DNA of 64,000 nucleotides from Aristolochia californica. Its lineage: Eukaryota; Streptophyta; Magnoliopsida; Piperales; Aristolochiaceae. The position numbers and the translations under genes are program-made. The notes under the pieces are model-generated. The model worked only from the letters and a program-made list of their open reading frames with translations, made no database searches and was not told where the DNA came from. Positions within the stretch are counted from its first letter, which is position 1; the number at the start of each line of letters is the position of its first letter. Of this stretch, positions 1 to 11,604 are shown piece after piece. Location of the stretch: assembly GCA_029961685.1 (NCBI GenBank), contig JARWKL010000002.1, positions 35,618,908 through 35,682,907 of the forward strand, written 5' to 3'.

Positions 1-112
1 GGGTGTGCATTCTCCTTAACGAACTTAGAGTTTTCAAGCTTCCCTTCTACTTGATTCTTCTCTTCTCTTCTTCTGCCCTATGAATCGTTGTGTGAGATTT
101 GGGATCATAACT
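1..112 (-). repeat. Truncated LTR end, Cap-LTR family
   Basis: Read on the minus strand, this stretch matches the beginning of the LTRs at 42544 and 46757. It shares the TTATGATCCC-like start, the GATTCATAGGG block, a GAAGAAGAG run, AAGGGAAGCTTGAAAA and TTCGTTAAGGAGAA. It runs off the left edge of the window, so the rest of the element is not visible. Its inner end abuts a different LTR type at about position 112. Confidence 0.7.
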
Positions 113-376
113 GCCTGTAGCCCTAAGGGCATTGTAGTCAATGTAACACTCTCTCATAAACTATAAATAGAGGCTCAAGGTAAGGAATAGAGCATTTAAG
201 TCTTCACCTCATATCTCAAATTTGTCCCTAGCCTTTCTCCCTTCTTCCAACCTGTCACGAGCTCCATCTATCTCTAGGTTTCTCTCTTTTTCCTCTTTTC
301 TTCTTTCTTCCTCTCCTTTCTTCTCCTCTCTCACCACTTTGGTCGAGGACCTTATCACAGGATCCTAAATTCAACA
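113..376 (+). repeat. LTR fragment of the family also found at 45474-45829
   Basis: It shares the block GTAGCCCTAAGGGCATTGTA and a following TATAAATAGAGGC-type TATA region with the minus strand of 45474-45829. It ends in GGATCCTAAATTCAACA, a typical copia LTR 3' end. No PBS follows and no TSD is visible, so it is a fragment rather than a clean solo LTR. Confidence 0.55.
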
Positions 377-1100
377 CTATACTTAAATTGATAAAAAAAA
401 ATGAAATTTCAACAATTAAAACTACACCCATCTATCTTAGATCTTCAATTGCAATGTTTCACGCTCCTTAATTAATTATGCCAAAATTGAATAGAGATAT
501 CTAATTCCATAAATCAAACAAATAAACAATCCAACTTAGACCTTGAATTCTAGAAATCCAAACTCAACAATCAACTATTCATGCATAAATCGAACAATAT
601 AAACATTTAGAAACTTAAACAACCCTAATCTAAATCAGAACCCTCAATTTGTAAAAATCAAGCTCGATACATGGCCAATCATGCATGAATTGAAGTAACT
701 GTAAAATTTTGAAACCTGATCATTCTAACCTTAACCCAAAACCACCCGTTTAAAAAACCATAATACATGATCAATCACACATAAATTGAACAAAGCATGA
801 AAATTTTGAACCCTAGACGCTTAAATCCGAACTCAAATGCCTTGGCTCAAACAAAAGATCAATTCTTTATTTTAAAAATATGAACTACGAGAAAAAGAAA
901 ACAAATTAGAAACGTAAAATCAACGAGGAAACAAAATAGTGACTCTAGATTTGAACTTACCCTTCCGCTTTTCCTCTCTTTCTCTTTCCTCATTGCCTCC
1001 TCTCAATCTCTCTTTCTCTCTCACCCTTCTTCTCCCTCTCCTTCTCCTTTTTCCCCCTCTTCTTCCTCCTCGACATCTCACACTTTTTCTCTTCTCCCTT

Positions 1101-1149
<49 letters not shown>

Positions 1150-1683
1150 TTAAACCTTCTCGACCCTTCGCCCTTTTTCTCCTCTTTTTTTTTTTAAAAT
1201 TATTATTATAACTCAAATGTGCCTGGTCAATTTATTTATTCCTGTTGTGCCTTGTAAGTTATAAGTGTGTCCTACATTTGAATCAACAAATAGTATTTAT
1301 ATAACATGAAAGGTTTGAGAAGATGTTGCCGAAATTTTAATAAACATTTGAACTTATAATGTAGCTAATGTTAACCAATACCAAATACCCGATAGTGGAG
1401 ATGTTATAAAAAGAGACGTTCTTTGAGAGTTGTAATATCAAGATTCTCCCATGTGTATGGATTTGTACATGATTATCTGTATGACATGCTATTTGTAATG
1501 CTACGGTAACATGAATATTCACATGACAAGAGTTTTGCCTTTGTTGCCCAATGTCAAAATCTGAATATGGTGGATTTTTTTACACAATTACTCCTAATTA
1601 GGGAAACTATTATTATATTGTATTCTTTGTAAAGTTTATATTATATTGTTAAAATCCGAAAATTTCATATGCTACTATGTTTT
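377..1683. other. AT-rich spacer, no gene recognised
   Basis: I see no protein family here. A CT-rich stretch at about 960-1190 gives long low-complexity reading frames on both strands (Leu/Ser on plus, Arg/Glu on minus). They are composition artefacts. A weak splice-donor-like GGGTAAGT on the minus strand near 960 could mark an old leader exon, but nothing supports it. Confidence 0.5.
1104..1145. repeat. (CT)n microsatellite
   Basis: About 42 bases of uninterrupted CT dinucleotides inside a longer pyrimidine-rich stretch. Confidence 0.95.
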
Positions 1684-1684
1684 G

Positions 1685-1711
1685 GGGGGGTTAGTCCACA
1701 ATGAAGTGGAA
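1685..1711 (+). repeat. Left terminal inverted repeat of the PIF/Harbinger element
   Basis: Starts with six or seven G residues and then TTAGTCCACAATGAAGTGG. It is perfectly complementary to 9798-9824 over 27 bp. Confidence 0.85.
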
Positions 1712-1870
1712 ATTTGAATTGAAGTGAGATGAATTGCTTCCACTTCAACTCATGTTTGGGTGTTAGTTCAGGCCAGTTGAAGTGGTTGGAAAATAGATTC
1801 CAATGTTAGTGCCTAGAAAACAGATTCCAGTGTCCTTTTCTAAATAAAGAAGAGAATGAGTAACCTTTTA

Positions 1871-2545
1871 TGATTATAATTTATTATAAATTAAAACAAT
1901 AATTACGTGTGACTAAAATAAATTATATAAAATTAATAAAAAAATTAAAAAATAACATAAGGGAATATAATAAATAAACCTAATGGTTTAATTAATTATA
2001 AAAATTGGATAATTAAACCAATTAATGATTATAGTTTATTATAAATTAAAACAATAATTACGTGTGACATGAATAAATTATATAAAATTAATAAAAAATT
2101 TTAAAAAATAACATAAGGGAATATAATAAATAAACCTAATGGTTTAATTAATTATAGCAATTGGATAATTAACAATTAATGTTTATAATTCATTATAAAT
2201 TAATATACTAATTACTTGTGACGTGAATAAATTATATAAAATTAATAAAAATTAAAAAATAACATAAGGGAATATAATAAATAAACCTAATGGTTTAATT
2301 AATTATAGAAATTGGATAATTAACCGATTAATGATTAAAATTCATTATAAATTAATATACTAATTACATGTGACTAGAATAAATTATATAAAATTAATAA
2401 AATTTAAAAAATAACTTAAGGGAATATAATAAATAAACCTAATTGTTTAATTAATTATAAAAATAGTATAATTAAACCAATTAATTATTACAATTTATTA
2501 TAAATTTATATACTAATTACGGGTGACTAGAATAAATTCTTTCAA
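1871..2545. repeat. Tandem array, ~154-bp unit, about 4.4 copies
   Basis: Copies begin near 1871, 2026, 2180, 2332 and 2486 (last one partial). Each contains ATTACxxGTGAC, AATAACATAAGGGAATATAA and CCTAATGGTTTAATTAATTA blocks. The array is AT-rich and non-coding, and lies just inside the left end of the PIF/Harbinger element. Confidence 0.9.
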
Positions 2546-2737
2546 GTACATAAAGCAGTTAAAAATAACATAAATGAATATAATTAATAAATAAATTATT
2601 TTGTATAAAAATACTTAAAAAATTAAAATACTTAATAAATAAAATTAAAACACATGACAAAAGGTATAAAAGGTATAAAATGACAACAACGAATATAATT
2701 AGAGTAAATTATTTTTAACAACGAGTTTGTGCATTTA

Positions 2738-2925
2738 ACGTCATCTTCATCTTCATCTTCATCTTATGTATCTGCATGATCTTCATCTTCGAAATGGGGG
2801 TTAGTCAAGACAACTTCATCGTCGAAATCTTTGAAATAGGGTGTTAGTGTGGACAACTTCATCGTCGAAATCTTTGAAATAGGGTGTTAGTGTGGACAAC
2901 TTCATCTTCATCTTCATCTTATAGA
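2738..2925. repeat. CATCTT repeats and a 43-bp tandem repeat
   Basis: Short CATCTT hexamer runs flank a 43-bp unit (GACAACTTCATCGTCGAAAT, then TTTGAAATAGGGTGTTAGTG) that starts near 2809, 2852 and 2895. The unit's GGGTGTTAGT resembles the GGGGTTAGT of the element's terminal repeat. Confidence 0.8.
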
Positions 2926-3371
2926 AATTTAAAATTATTGATTTTAATAATTATAAAAACGAACTAATTAAACCAAAGTGTTTGAGTTAAAAATATTTTA
3001 ATTACCACTATTAAATTACTAATACAATAGAGTGAATAAAAAAATTTTGATTAATGAATAAAAAATATTATATTAATAACATAAGATAGATTTGCATTGT
3101 ATTAATTAATAATATATTTTGACATAATTAATGATGATATATTAATCAAATGCATACCTTAATTATATTTTATTTACCAGAGACTTAAATATGAAGTTTA
3201 ATATAGTAATAAAATAAAATAAAATAATAAATAAATACATATACAACTTTTAAAATAACCTAAAAAAAATTATTCAAATAACGAGTTCGTGCCTTTTTAA
3301 TATTACAATCAACGAGTTACAAGTTTAGTACATATAAATTACGCATGTTCGAAATTAATAAGAGTAAACCA

Positions 3372-4795
3372 TCATTTATCGTTCCACATTGATGTCGATA
3401 TGGCATCTCGAAATTGTGCGGCTCTTGTGGATTCTAATGCACTCTGCCTCCGAATGCTTGTTACTTGGCTACCCACATTCTCCAGGTCATCGAAATCGCC
3501 ACTGTCTATATCATCCATTGCACCTAATTGGACCGCATCACCTCCTCCACCGAGCTCGCCACCCGAATCATCATCTTCATCTTCAAATATATCATCATAA
3601 TCTTCTGCACGTATATAATTGTATAATATGCAACAAGCATGTACAATTTTCACCTGGATCTTAAAAGAAAATGGAGGAGTGCCTTTTAATATTTGAAATC
3701 GAGCTTTTAAAGCACCAAAAGTTCGCTCAATAATATTCTGTAAAGATGAATGTCTTCGGTTGAATAATTCTTTTCATTTCTAGGAATATTATCTCCAAAT
3801 TCTTGTAGATGATATCGGGTTCCTCAATATGGAGCCAAAAATCCCGGAAGATTTGCATAACCAGCATCGACTAGATAATATTTTCCTATAATAAAAATTA
3901 TATACCACATAAAATAATTGAAGATAAAATAGATAAAAAAGTATTGCATAAAAATATATTACTTACCTTCAGGTACAAAGATTTTATTTTGACGAGTCAA
4001 TGCATCCTTCAATACACGGGAATCGGCTGCTGACCCCTCCCATCCAGCAAGTACATAAGTGAATTGCATATCAAATGAACATGCAGCCATCACATTTTGT
4101 GAGAGATAACCTTTTCTATTCCAAAACCTTGGTTGATCTTCAAGTGGAATGTTGGTTTGATATGAGTTCCATCAATAGCTCCAATACAATCCTAATTATA
4201 CATTTTCAATTAATATTTACTAACTTTGTATATTAATGTAACATTATTTAGTTATAGGAAGTGATGTTACCTTAAAGTAGGGATAAAACATTGAATTTGT
4301 TAAAATATTCGAGTGTGTGCGTTCGGAAGGCCGTTTGTCGTAATCAGAGTGAAGTTTGAGGATTGCATCCAACACCTTGTTGAAATACTTACTTATCGTC
4401 CAGTTTGATCTATCAAACATCTCTGCTGTGACACTATACACTTGTCCTTGACCAACAGTTAGGAGGAAATATGCAAGTTGTTCTTCAACTGAGATGGTCT
4501 TTGTGGCTGATAAAAACCCTTTACTAGAAAGTATATCTGCGAATTTGTGAAATACCAGTTGGTTCATCCTGAACACTTTACGAAATTTAACTGGAGATTT
4601 GTCTAGTGCCTTTTGCAAATACAATGGACCATTCATCCCACAAGAATGTGGTACATGTCTGTTGCAATGGTACAGATAGTATCTTTCCATGGCGATCATC
4701 AAAGTTGTGAATGCAACCATAATTGCAACCTTTTCATCGTTTATCATAGTATCCATGGAAATCCACAAATTCAATTGCCTAAAATTCATAAACAC
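3372..4795 (-). pseudogene. PIF/Harbinger transposase (HARBI1-like), broken
   Basis: The minus strand encodes a plant Harbinger-type DDE transposase. The 5' exon (4795-4244) gives a 183-residue N-terminal part with the helix-rich FRKVFRMNQLVFHKFADIL region and SVEEQLAYFLLTVGQG. It is followed by DCIGAIDGTHI (first catalytic Asp), VDAGYANLPGFLAPY (second Asp), an ERTFGALKAR block (catalytic Glu) and a C-terminal KIVHACCILYNYIR motif. An intron with GTAAGT at its 5' end separates the VPEG and KYYLVDAGY parts (about 3966-3885). Lesions include a frameshift just after DGTH (near 4160), a TGA in place of Arg after LAPY (near 3826) and another frameshift just before ERTFG. The element therefore cannot make its own transposase. 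Family assignment is firm. Exact exon ends are approximate. Confidence 0.85.
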
Positions 4796-4850
4796 GAGTA
4801 AACATCAATCTTCAATCATAACCTATTTGCAATCACACCTATAAACAACC

Positions 4851-5380
4851 ATATTCATCCACATTCTCACATCCTACATTCAATCACATCCTACATTCAT
4901 CCACATTCACACATCCTACATTCAATCACATCCTACATTCATCCCCATTCCCACATCCTACATTCATTCACATTCCACATCCTACATTCAATCACATCCT
5001 ACATTCATCCCCATTCCGACATCCTACATTCATCCCCATGCCCACATCCTACATTCATCCACATTCCGACATCCTACATTCATCCACATTCCACATCCTA
5101 CATTCATCCCTATTCCCACATCCTACATTCATCCACATTCACACATCCTACATTCATCCACATTCCACATCCTATATTCAATCACATCCTACATTCATCC
5201 CCATTCCCACATCCTACATTCATCTACATTCACACATCCTACATTCAATCACATCCTACATTCATCTGCATTCCACATCCTATATTCAATCACATCCTAC
5301 ATTCATCCACATTTCACATCCTACATTCATCCACATCCTACATTCAATCACATCCACATCCTACATTCAATCACATTCCA
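4851..5380. repeat. Minisatellite, CACATCCTACATTCA-type unit
   Basis: About 530 bp of irregular head-to-tail copies of CACATCCTACATTCATCCACATTC and shorter variants with CAATCACATCC. The translated Ile-His-Pro-Thr-Ser-Tyr repeats are an artefact. The array lies between the start of the transposase gene and the end of ORF1. Confidence 0.95.
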
Positions 5381-5554
5381 CATCCATACTCAAAACACCA
5401 TATTTATCTATGCAATCTATAAACACAACAACACAACAACATATCAAATTTAAATACAAACCATACTAATAAGTTTTGCAACGTCATAATTCAAATATCA
5501 TGTCTACTACATAATAATATTCCAAAAAAATAGTGTATTTATAACGCATTAAAA

Positions 5555-6270
5555 TTAGTTTTCGAAACAAAATTTAAGCCTCTCGACCCGCTCTTCCACT
5601 GTCATTTCCATAAACATGACCTTCTTAGTTGGTGTATCCAACCATGAAGGAGCGCGATACTTCAATTCTGTAGGCAAGTCTGGGATTTCCCTAAGGGCGT
5701 TGACGTAACCTCTTCCAATATCGTCTTTCATCATGAAATTTTAAAATGTCTGAGCAATTCGATCTATTGCATCAAAAATTTTGCTACTAGTGTTGTTATC
5801 GGGCATTTCGGTTCTCTTTCTACGATGACTTGAAGATGACCATTTACTTCTTTCAGATTGATTACCTAGAGACTCATCCATGCTTAATAATGGTGATGGA
5901 GTATCCCTAACTATATCAACACCCGCTGGCTCATCCATCGGGACATGTTCCGATTCACGGATCACCTCATCGCCCTGATCTACAAAAGTTGCAGCTCCTG
6001 ACCCTACCGCTATTGTGTTTCCCACCACCACAGCTAATTTGTTGTACAGGGGGCAGCCTCCACGTCTGTACTTCTCAGCATCTTTATGCTCCTACAAGAA
6101 TAAAACATCATTTAGACGTCTTGGAATAGAGTTATACTAACGCGAAAAACATAAAAAATATTTTATAGTACATCATGTAGTCGAGCCATATAGATTTACT
6201 GACCTCATTGGGTACGGCCCTATGACGTTCTCGGTTTCACCGTTCAGCGGATTATCCATTTGAATCATAA
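5555..6270 (-). pseudogene. PIF/Harbinger ORF1, Myb/SANT-like DNA-binding protein, broken
   Basis: The minus strand carries the Myb/SANT-like protein that accompanies Harbinger transposases and helps DNA binding or nuclear import. An exon beginning at 6091 after a TTGTAG acceptor reads EHKDAEKYRRGGCPLYNKLA, the end of the Myb_DNA-bind_3 domain. A Ser-rich linker with a basic SSHRRKRTE patch follows. The C-terminal part (DDIGRGYVNALREIPDLP, and a final EERVERLKF helix) is separated from the linker by an in-frame TAA at about 5741. The upstream exon (about 6204-6270, donor GTCAGT) has stops in the matching frame, so the N-terminal half of the domain is damaged. It is divergently placed 5' of the transposase on the same strand, with the minisatellite between them. 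Confidence 0.7.
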
Positions 6271-7084
6271 TTTAATCCGTTTATAATTGAACATACAATA
6301 AAAATAATTACAGATAATTCACCTATTTTTTATTTATTAAATAAAAATATAAATAATAATTATTGTGTACTCAATTATTTAAAATTTTAAACATAAATAA
6401 CTTAATAATTGGATTCTAATTTTCTTTGGTTGTCAATTGTTATTTTATAATTTAGTATATTTTAAGTATTCATTTAATTTATCGGTAAGTATTTTAAGTA
6501 ATTTAGGGTTTTATTAAGTAGAAAAATCAAAACCATGGAACCGTGACTAGAAGTTTGGTCTGATTACTAGAGTAATGAGTTGGGTTAGTTTTTTTTGAAT
6601 TCAAAGGTTGGATTTGGGTGAGGCAGAGGGACTTGCAGAAAATAAGAAGAACAAGTCCTATCAGCCATGAGGTTCTTGTTCTCGTTCATGGAGACTAATG
6701 CGCAGTCCACAAAATCAAAGACCTAACGGATCAAGATAGCTCCTTGCCCTTTTACAGTCTGTATAACTTCTTTATTGATGTGTTGTTTGGCATCAATATT
6801 TGCTTTTTTTCTTCATATTTTCTTCATTTGTCTGTTAGACTCGGAATATTTCTTTATAATTCTACTTCTCTATCTTCCTATTCATTTCTTTGCTCTTCTT
6901 TGAGGATGACCTTTTTCGGTATGATTAGTGGTTGTTTAAAACTATACGGAGTGACCTACAAAGATTGCACAAATTGATTAAAATAGATATATATCAAAGA
7001 CCCAACGAAGTACATATGGTTCATCACATTAAAACAAAACAACAAGAATGGGATGGACAGGGTATCAGTCAACAACCGTTAAGC
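6271..7084. other. Interior of PIF/Harbinger element, no gene recognised
   Basis: Unique AT-rich sequence between ORF1 and the glutaredoxin exons. A 77-residue hydrophobic reading frame at 6744-6977 (+) has no family match I recognise and no coding bias. It could be more captured host DNA, but that cannot be shown from sequence alone. Confidence 0.4.
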
Positions 7085-8520
7085 TCAGGGTTGTAAATTT
7101 TGATTGCTAGAGCTGCCAGCTTCTGATAACAATGATGTAAGCTCTCCTTTTCAATGCAATCTCATAGTATCTGTTGACATAAAATCATATTCAACACCCA
7201 TAGTCAGAAAACCCTTTTTGTCATACTATATATATTATGAAGAAGAACATTGGTAAGTACCTGTACAACCACCAATGTGCTTACCACCTGGTCACCAAGT
7301 AAAACAATATATAGAATTATATCCAAAAGAAATATGGTGAAGTTGTATGTGAAAACATGTAGATATACAAATGCCAAACAGTGACAGGAGCAAGTATAGA
7401 GGCAGTTGATTGCTTAAAACAGTATAGCACAACCGAGGTAAGGAAATGAACAAAAAGTAGTTCTATTAGGAATTATCTGGAAATTGCTTGTTTAACAATT
7501 TCTTTTCCTTTTTAATTAGTGAAATAATGGGAAGAGCAAAGAGACCTTGAATTCCAATATTTATTGATTTTGAATGAGGTTGCTACTCTAGACTAAGTCA
7601 ATATTAACTTTCAGTGGCAAAAGAATTTTATAGCTTTGGCTCCTCAAATGTAGATAATTGTGATATGGCCTCCAGTTTCTGGAAAAGAAAGCATGTGTCT
7701 TTCCAGGAACCATTTAAGAAGGTTGCCTAGAAATGCCTCTGATGACAATCTATTAGGACAGACAAAAACCTTTTTTTTTAAATATTAATTACAGAAACAG
7801 GTGAATACTTCATTTATGTTAAACAGTCACCAATGATGTAAGGAATTTATTCCTTCCATTATCAAGACATCAGCTATGGGCTTCTTTTCCTCCATAACTA
7901 AATAATAATATTGAGACCAAATCTTGCCCAAATGAGAAAAAAACATTTGCGTACAAACAAGACTCGTCCTAGAGGTCATCAACCACTTGTTCCTCATAAA
8001 TTAAACTTTCATCTATAAAAAGAAATTGCTAGATAACAACAAAGAAGAGAAATACAAAAAGTAAAACTTGACTCTTTGGACAAGCCATCTTAGTATCATC
8101 AAAACAAAAAAAATTATTTTTCCCCAGCAGAAAAACAAGCCACAAAATTTGCAGAGTTATGTATCATGCACATAAAATTATATAAATGCGTCCAATGTAT
8201 ACAGTTAAGGGGCAGGTGAAAAAGGAAAAACATGTCATACACAATAAACAGAGCACCGGATCATCTAGTGCTATACATTATATCGATACTCAAACTTTTG
8301 GGTGGTCCAAAACATCACTATATTACCATAGAAGAATGCTTGGAATCTGACACGCGTTTAATACACCAAATTGACAGGTCTAAAAATGCAGATCAACTTG
8401 GAAAATTGGTTATCAAAGCGGAGGCATTCCAAAGGGTTAGATTACCAATAAAAACATTTGGAACAGTGTGCTGCCCAGTTAGCCTTTCCAAGACCTTCTG
8501 CAACTGTGGGCCTTGAGGAC
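7085..8520 (-). pseudogene. Captured glutaredoxin gene fragment (GRXS12/C5-like), three exons
   Basis: Three minus-strand blocks join in one phase with AG/GT borders. 8446-8520 reads GPQLQKVLERLTGQHTVPNV and ends FIG. 7261-7287 reads GGKHIGGCT. 7085-7170 reads DTMRLH, a stop, KGELTSLLSEAGS and a natural stop at 7085-7087. Together they give the C-terminal part of a chloroplast-type class I glutaredoxin: the GSH-binding TVP loop and the GG motif. The exons with the CxxC/S active site are absent from the region upstream to 9824. A premature TGA at 7151-7153 replaces a basic residue of the RxKGEL region. Introns of about 1158 and 90 nt are kept, so the fragment was taken up as DNA and not through mRNA. 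It lies wholly between the transposon's terminal repeats, in the transposase orientation. Confidence 0.85.
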
Positions 8521-9797
8521 CTAGAAGAGAACACCAGTGAGTAACCATCGAGCTTAGACAAGTTAATAGTAATTAATACAAATTGAAAATCCTTGGTCTA
8601 ATAATGGCTATAAAATGTACAAAAAGAAATTCATGTTTCTAGTATACTACCACTGATTCAAATATAGGAAAGCCAAAACACTAGAAAAAAAGAACAGTAG
8701 ACATTTAACTCAATTTTCTTTTCTCTTCTTGTTCTTTTTCCTCTTCATCTTTTAGTTTAAAAGTACCAAGAATAAAACTTTATTGCAGACTAAGATATGA
8801 GTAAAAAGAGAGGAAGCAGAATAGACAGTGACAGTAACAACAATGGCCTAAAAATAATAAATATATTAGAAAAGTTATCAAGTATCTTTCGAGATAAAAG
8901 GGCATCTGCAGAAATTAAAACCCTAAAAGTCCCAAACCCCAACTCTAATCCCAAAATTAAACCCTATCAACACGAATTTGAACCCTAAATCCCACAATTA
9001 GGCCACAATCAAGATAAATTACGCACAAAAATTAAAATTAACTCAAATACAACACTAAATTAGTTGAAAAAAAAATTAGGGTTTCGGCTTACCTTCTGAA
9101 ATTTGGGGGAAATCACTGCCAAATGGGGAAATATAAGCCCAATGGAAGAAATTGACTCCCAACTGTCGAAAATCGAAAAAGATTGAAGAAATCGAAGGAT
9201 ATTGAAACCGGAATAGGTTAAATCAAAGGAAATCAGGGGAGGAAGAAAGAGAAGAGCGAGAACGAGAAGGGAGAGGGAGGTCGAGAGTGAGAAGAGATGG
9301 AGGCCTAGAGGGAAAAGAGAGAGGGAGATGAGAGAGGGAGAAGGAAGAGAAAGGCCAAGAGAGAAAGAGACGAGAGAGGGAGATGGGGCGAAAACAAGAG
9401 ATAACAAGAGAAAGTAGAGGGAGCAGAGAAAGCAGAGGGAGCAGAGAACGAAGACGAGAGCTAGCAGAGGGATCAGAGAGAGCAAAAACGAGAGAAGAAG
9501 GTCGGGCGAAAAAAATTCGTCGGGAGACGAAGGCCGAGGGAAGGGAGAGGAGAAGAGGAAATGAGAGGGATTTTTCGTTTCGGGGGGGGGGAAGAAGCGA
9601 CGCCGTCGCTCGTGGTAAGTGAATGATTCGGAAAAAAGGTAGGAATCAACTTTTCTCTGTTTTTGCCTAGGCAGATGAAATAATATAATCTCACTTCAAT
9701 TCAAATCTTTTTACACTAACGCCTTATTTGTGATGACCTAGGTAATGCAGGGGAAATTCATTATTTATGATGACCTAGATAATGCGGGGGATATTCA
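8521..9797. other. Right interior of PIF/Harbinger element, purine-rich leader-like stretch
   Basis: No protein recognised. 9100-9600 is GA-rich on plus, hence a CT-rich leader-like stretch on minus. It ends in a plausible minus-strand donor (CAGAAGGTAAGC near 9090) upstream of the glutaredoxin exons. This could be a captured first non-coding exon, which is only an inference. Two ~40-bp direct copies containing TGATGACCTAG-type sequence lie at about 9730-9790, next to the right TIR. Confidence 0.4.
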
Positions 9798-9824
9798 TTC
9801 CACTTCATTGTGGACTAACCCCCC
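9798..9824 (-). repeat. Right terminal inverted repeat of the PIF/Harbinger element
   Basis: Ends GTGGACTAACCCCCC and is followed by TTA. Perfect 27-bp inverse of 1685-1711. Confidence 0.85.
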
Positions 9825-10127
9825 TTATTGGCATTAAAAGCAAACTACAAAGAACTCTGTTCTACCAAATCTGAACCCTGCCGTGTGCAGTCTCTCCTGG
9901 CTCGGCCAACTCCATAATCACCTATCATACTCGCCATTCACGAGTCTCCACATCAAACCCCCTCCGCCCTCTCGTATACATGTACGTGTATCACAGTTCG
10001 CATCCATAGAGTTCATGAGCGCATCAAACACTATGGTGCACGATAGTCCCTTCTTCTATTTTTTTCACTAACTTGAACGGCACGGTCATTTTGATATTGT
10101 CCTAATTCTACTGGTATACGTGAGTCA

Positions 10128-10160
<33 letters not shown>

Positions 10161-11604
10161 TCTAATCGAGTGGCAAAAGGGTGGGGTTTCATATGAAAGC
10201 TTCTTTCTGTGGTCGTCGTCGCGACGAGGGTTTCCAATACCTCAGCTCGGCTGCTCCATCTCCACTAACTGTAAAGAATAAGGAAAACGAGGGCGACGTC
10301 AAAAGTAAGACCAGAAGACGAAGAAGAGAAAAAGAAAGAAACTAGATTTTTGTTTTCTCTTTTCTTTCTTTTATCTCTCATCGCTTTTCACCCTCATCAA
10401 TGGATCTGTTTTCTTCGATTTCGTCCTTCATCGAGCTTCGAAAAGGTGGGATGGAATCTGCATCTTCAGATCCTTGAACCTTTCTAAATTTCCCTTCTCC
10501 TCCTTCGTTCTGTTCTCTTGTGTTTTTTTCGAGATCTGTTCTTCGGATGCTTCTCTATGGTTTCTTGCATCCTAGTTTATCCACCCGCCCTGGATCTGCG
10601 CCTGTTTGCTATGTTTTTTGACAGATTATTTCGACATCTAAGTAGTCTGATTAGTGTCTGGTCGGTCAAATACGATTTCGATATGGTTTGCCGGGATAAC
10701 ATCCATTGTTGCGAGTCTTCTTTTGTCTTTATGGTCAGAATTGTGCTAATTGTCCATCAGTGTGGTTGTTTATTTTTATTTTATTTTTTATTTTTTTCTC
10801 TATGGTTTTGTTTTCCCTCTTTTGTTAATATTTCTTTTTTTATTACTTCCTCTCATCCTTAAGTATTTCATGATGGTTATCGTTTTAATCATTGAGATCC
10901 TTCGAATATGAGAGGGAGCTGAGTAAAGCTGTAATTGCAAGGAAAGGGATAGAATTTGGTTTCCACTCATCAAATTATTTGTTAGTTCTGTTGCTAAACT
11001 ATGACAGTATAACTAAGGAAACGAAAGGGTCTTTGATGTTTCTTCTAAATCTTTGATAAACCCTTTTTCTGCCTCTAGACAACTATGCGGACGGAGGAAG
11101 ATGATTCAATTCAGCCTGAGAGTTCATGCACTTGGTTCATTAGAATCTTTGCAAAGATGTTTTCCCTAATTGTTTGCTTTTTTTTTTGGGGCTCTATTTG
11201 TCCCTGGTATTGCTTATTTTTTCCTTTTTTCACCCCACTTTTTCTCAACAACCTCTTGTTATTTCATTTTGTTGGACACTACGAATTCATTTTTCTACAT
11301 TTTCTTTTGAGGTGTATAAAAGCATATGGTGATAGCATTGTTGTCTTACCATTCTAAGTAAATAAATTCTTCTCTCTTATTTACATTTTTTTTCTTGTTT
11401 GAAATGGAGATGCTTTTTACATCATATTTGTTTAACGTATTTCGTCATTTGTGTTATAACACTTTAGAGTTTATTTTATTCTTCATGCATCTCTTCTTTT
11501 TGGATGTAATTTGCAGGTCTGGGCTAGTAACTTTTATGGGAAGCTTTATTTATGAGTAGAAGATTGTTGTATATAAATTACATATCTTTATCTTTCCAAT
11601 AAAG
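9825..11604 (+). promoter_or_regulatory. Upstream region and probable 5' leader of the CID gene
   Basis: The promoter is expected here. A (GA)13 tract at 10131-10157 resembles plant GAGA elements. A pyrimidine-rich leader at about 10340-10400 precedes a small upstream ORF at 10400 (MDLFSSISSFIELRKG, 25 codons). A GT donor after CTTCGAAAAG (about 10446) and a TTTGCAG acceptor near 11516 suggest a leader intron of about 1.07 kb in front of the exon holding the start codon. Transcript ends are inferred. Confidence 0.5.

Larger units (their letters stand above)
1684..9824 (-). mobile_element. PIF/Harbinger-like DNA transposon with captured glutaredoxin exons
   Basis: An 8.1-kb element bounded by 27-bp perfect inverted repeats that begin GGGGGGTTAGTCCAC, at 1685-1711 and 9798-9824. 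A second shared block, ATTTGAATTGAAGTGAGAT, directly follows the left TIR and lies about 78 bp further in on the right, where two copies of a ~40-bp unit have been inserted. Between the ends are a Harbinger-type transposase and a Myb/SANT-like ORF1, both on the minus strand and both broken, which is the gene pair expected of this superfamily. Flanking trinucleotides are TTT (left) and TTA (right), an imperfect match to the TTA/TAA target duplication of the family. It also carries a ~154-bp tandem array, a minisatellite and three glutaredoxin exons. The alternative is two unrelated MITEs flanking host DNA, but the matching subterminal blocks and the transposase argue against that. Confidence 0.75.

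Noticed and set aside
939..1211. Leu/Ser-rich and Arg/Glu-rich reading frames on opposite strands
   Set aside because: Both come from the CT-rich stretch and microsatellite. No domain or codon signal.
5038..5469. 143-codon His/Thr/Pro/Ser-rich frame
   Set aside because: Product of the minisatellite. Every frame through such an array stays open.
9060..9622. Hydrophobic (-) and charged (+) frames in the GA-rich stretch
   Set aside because: Low-complexity composition artefact. At most a non-coding leader.
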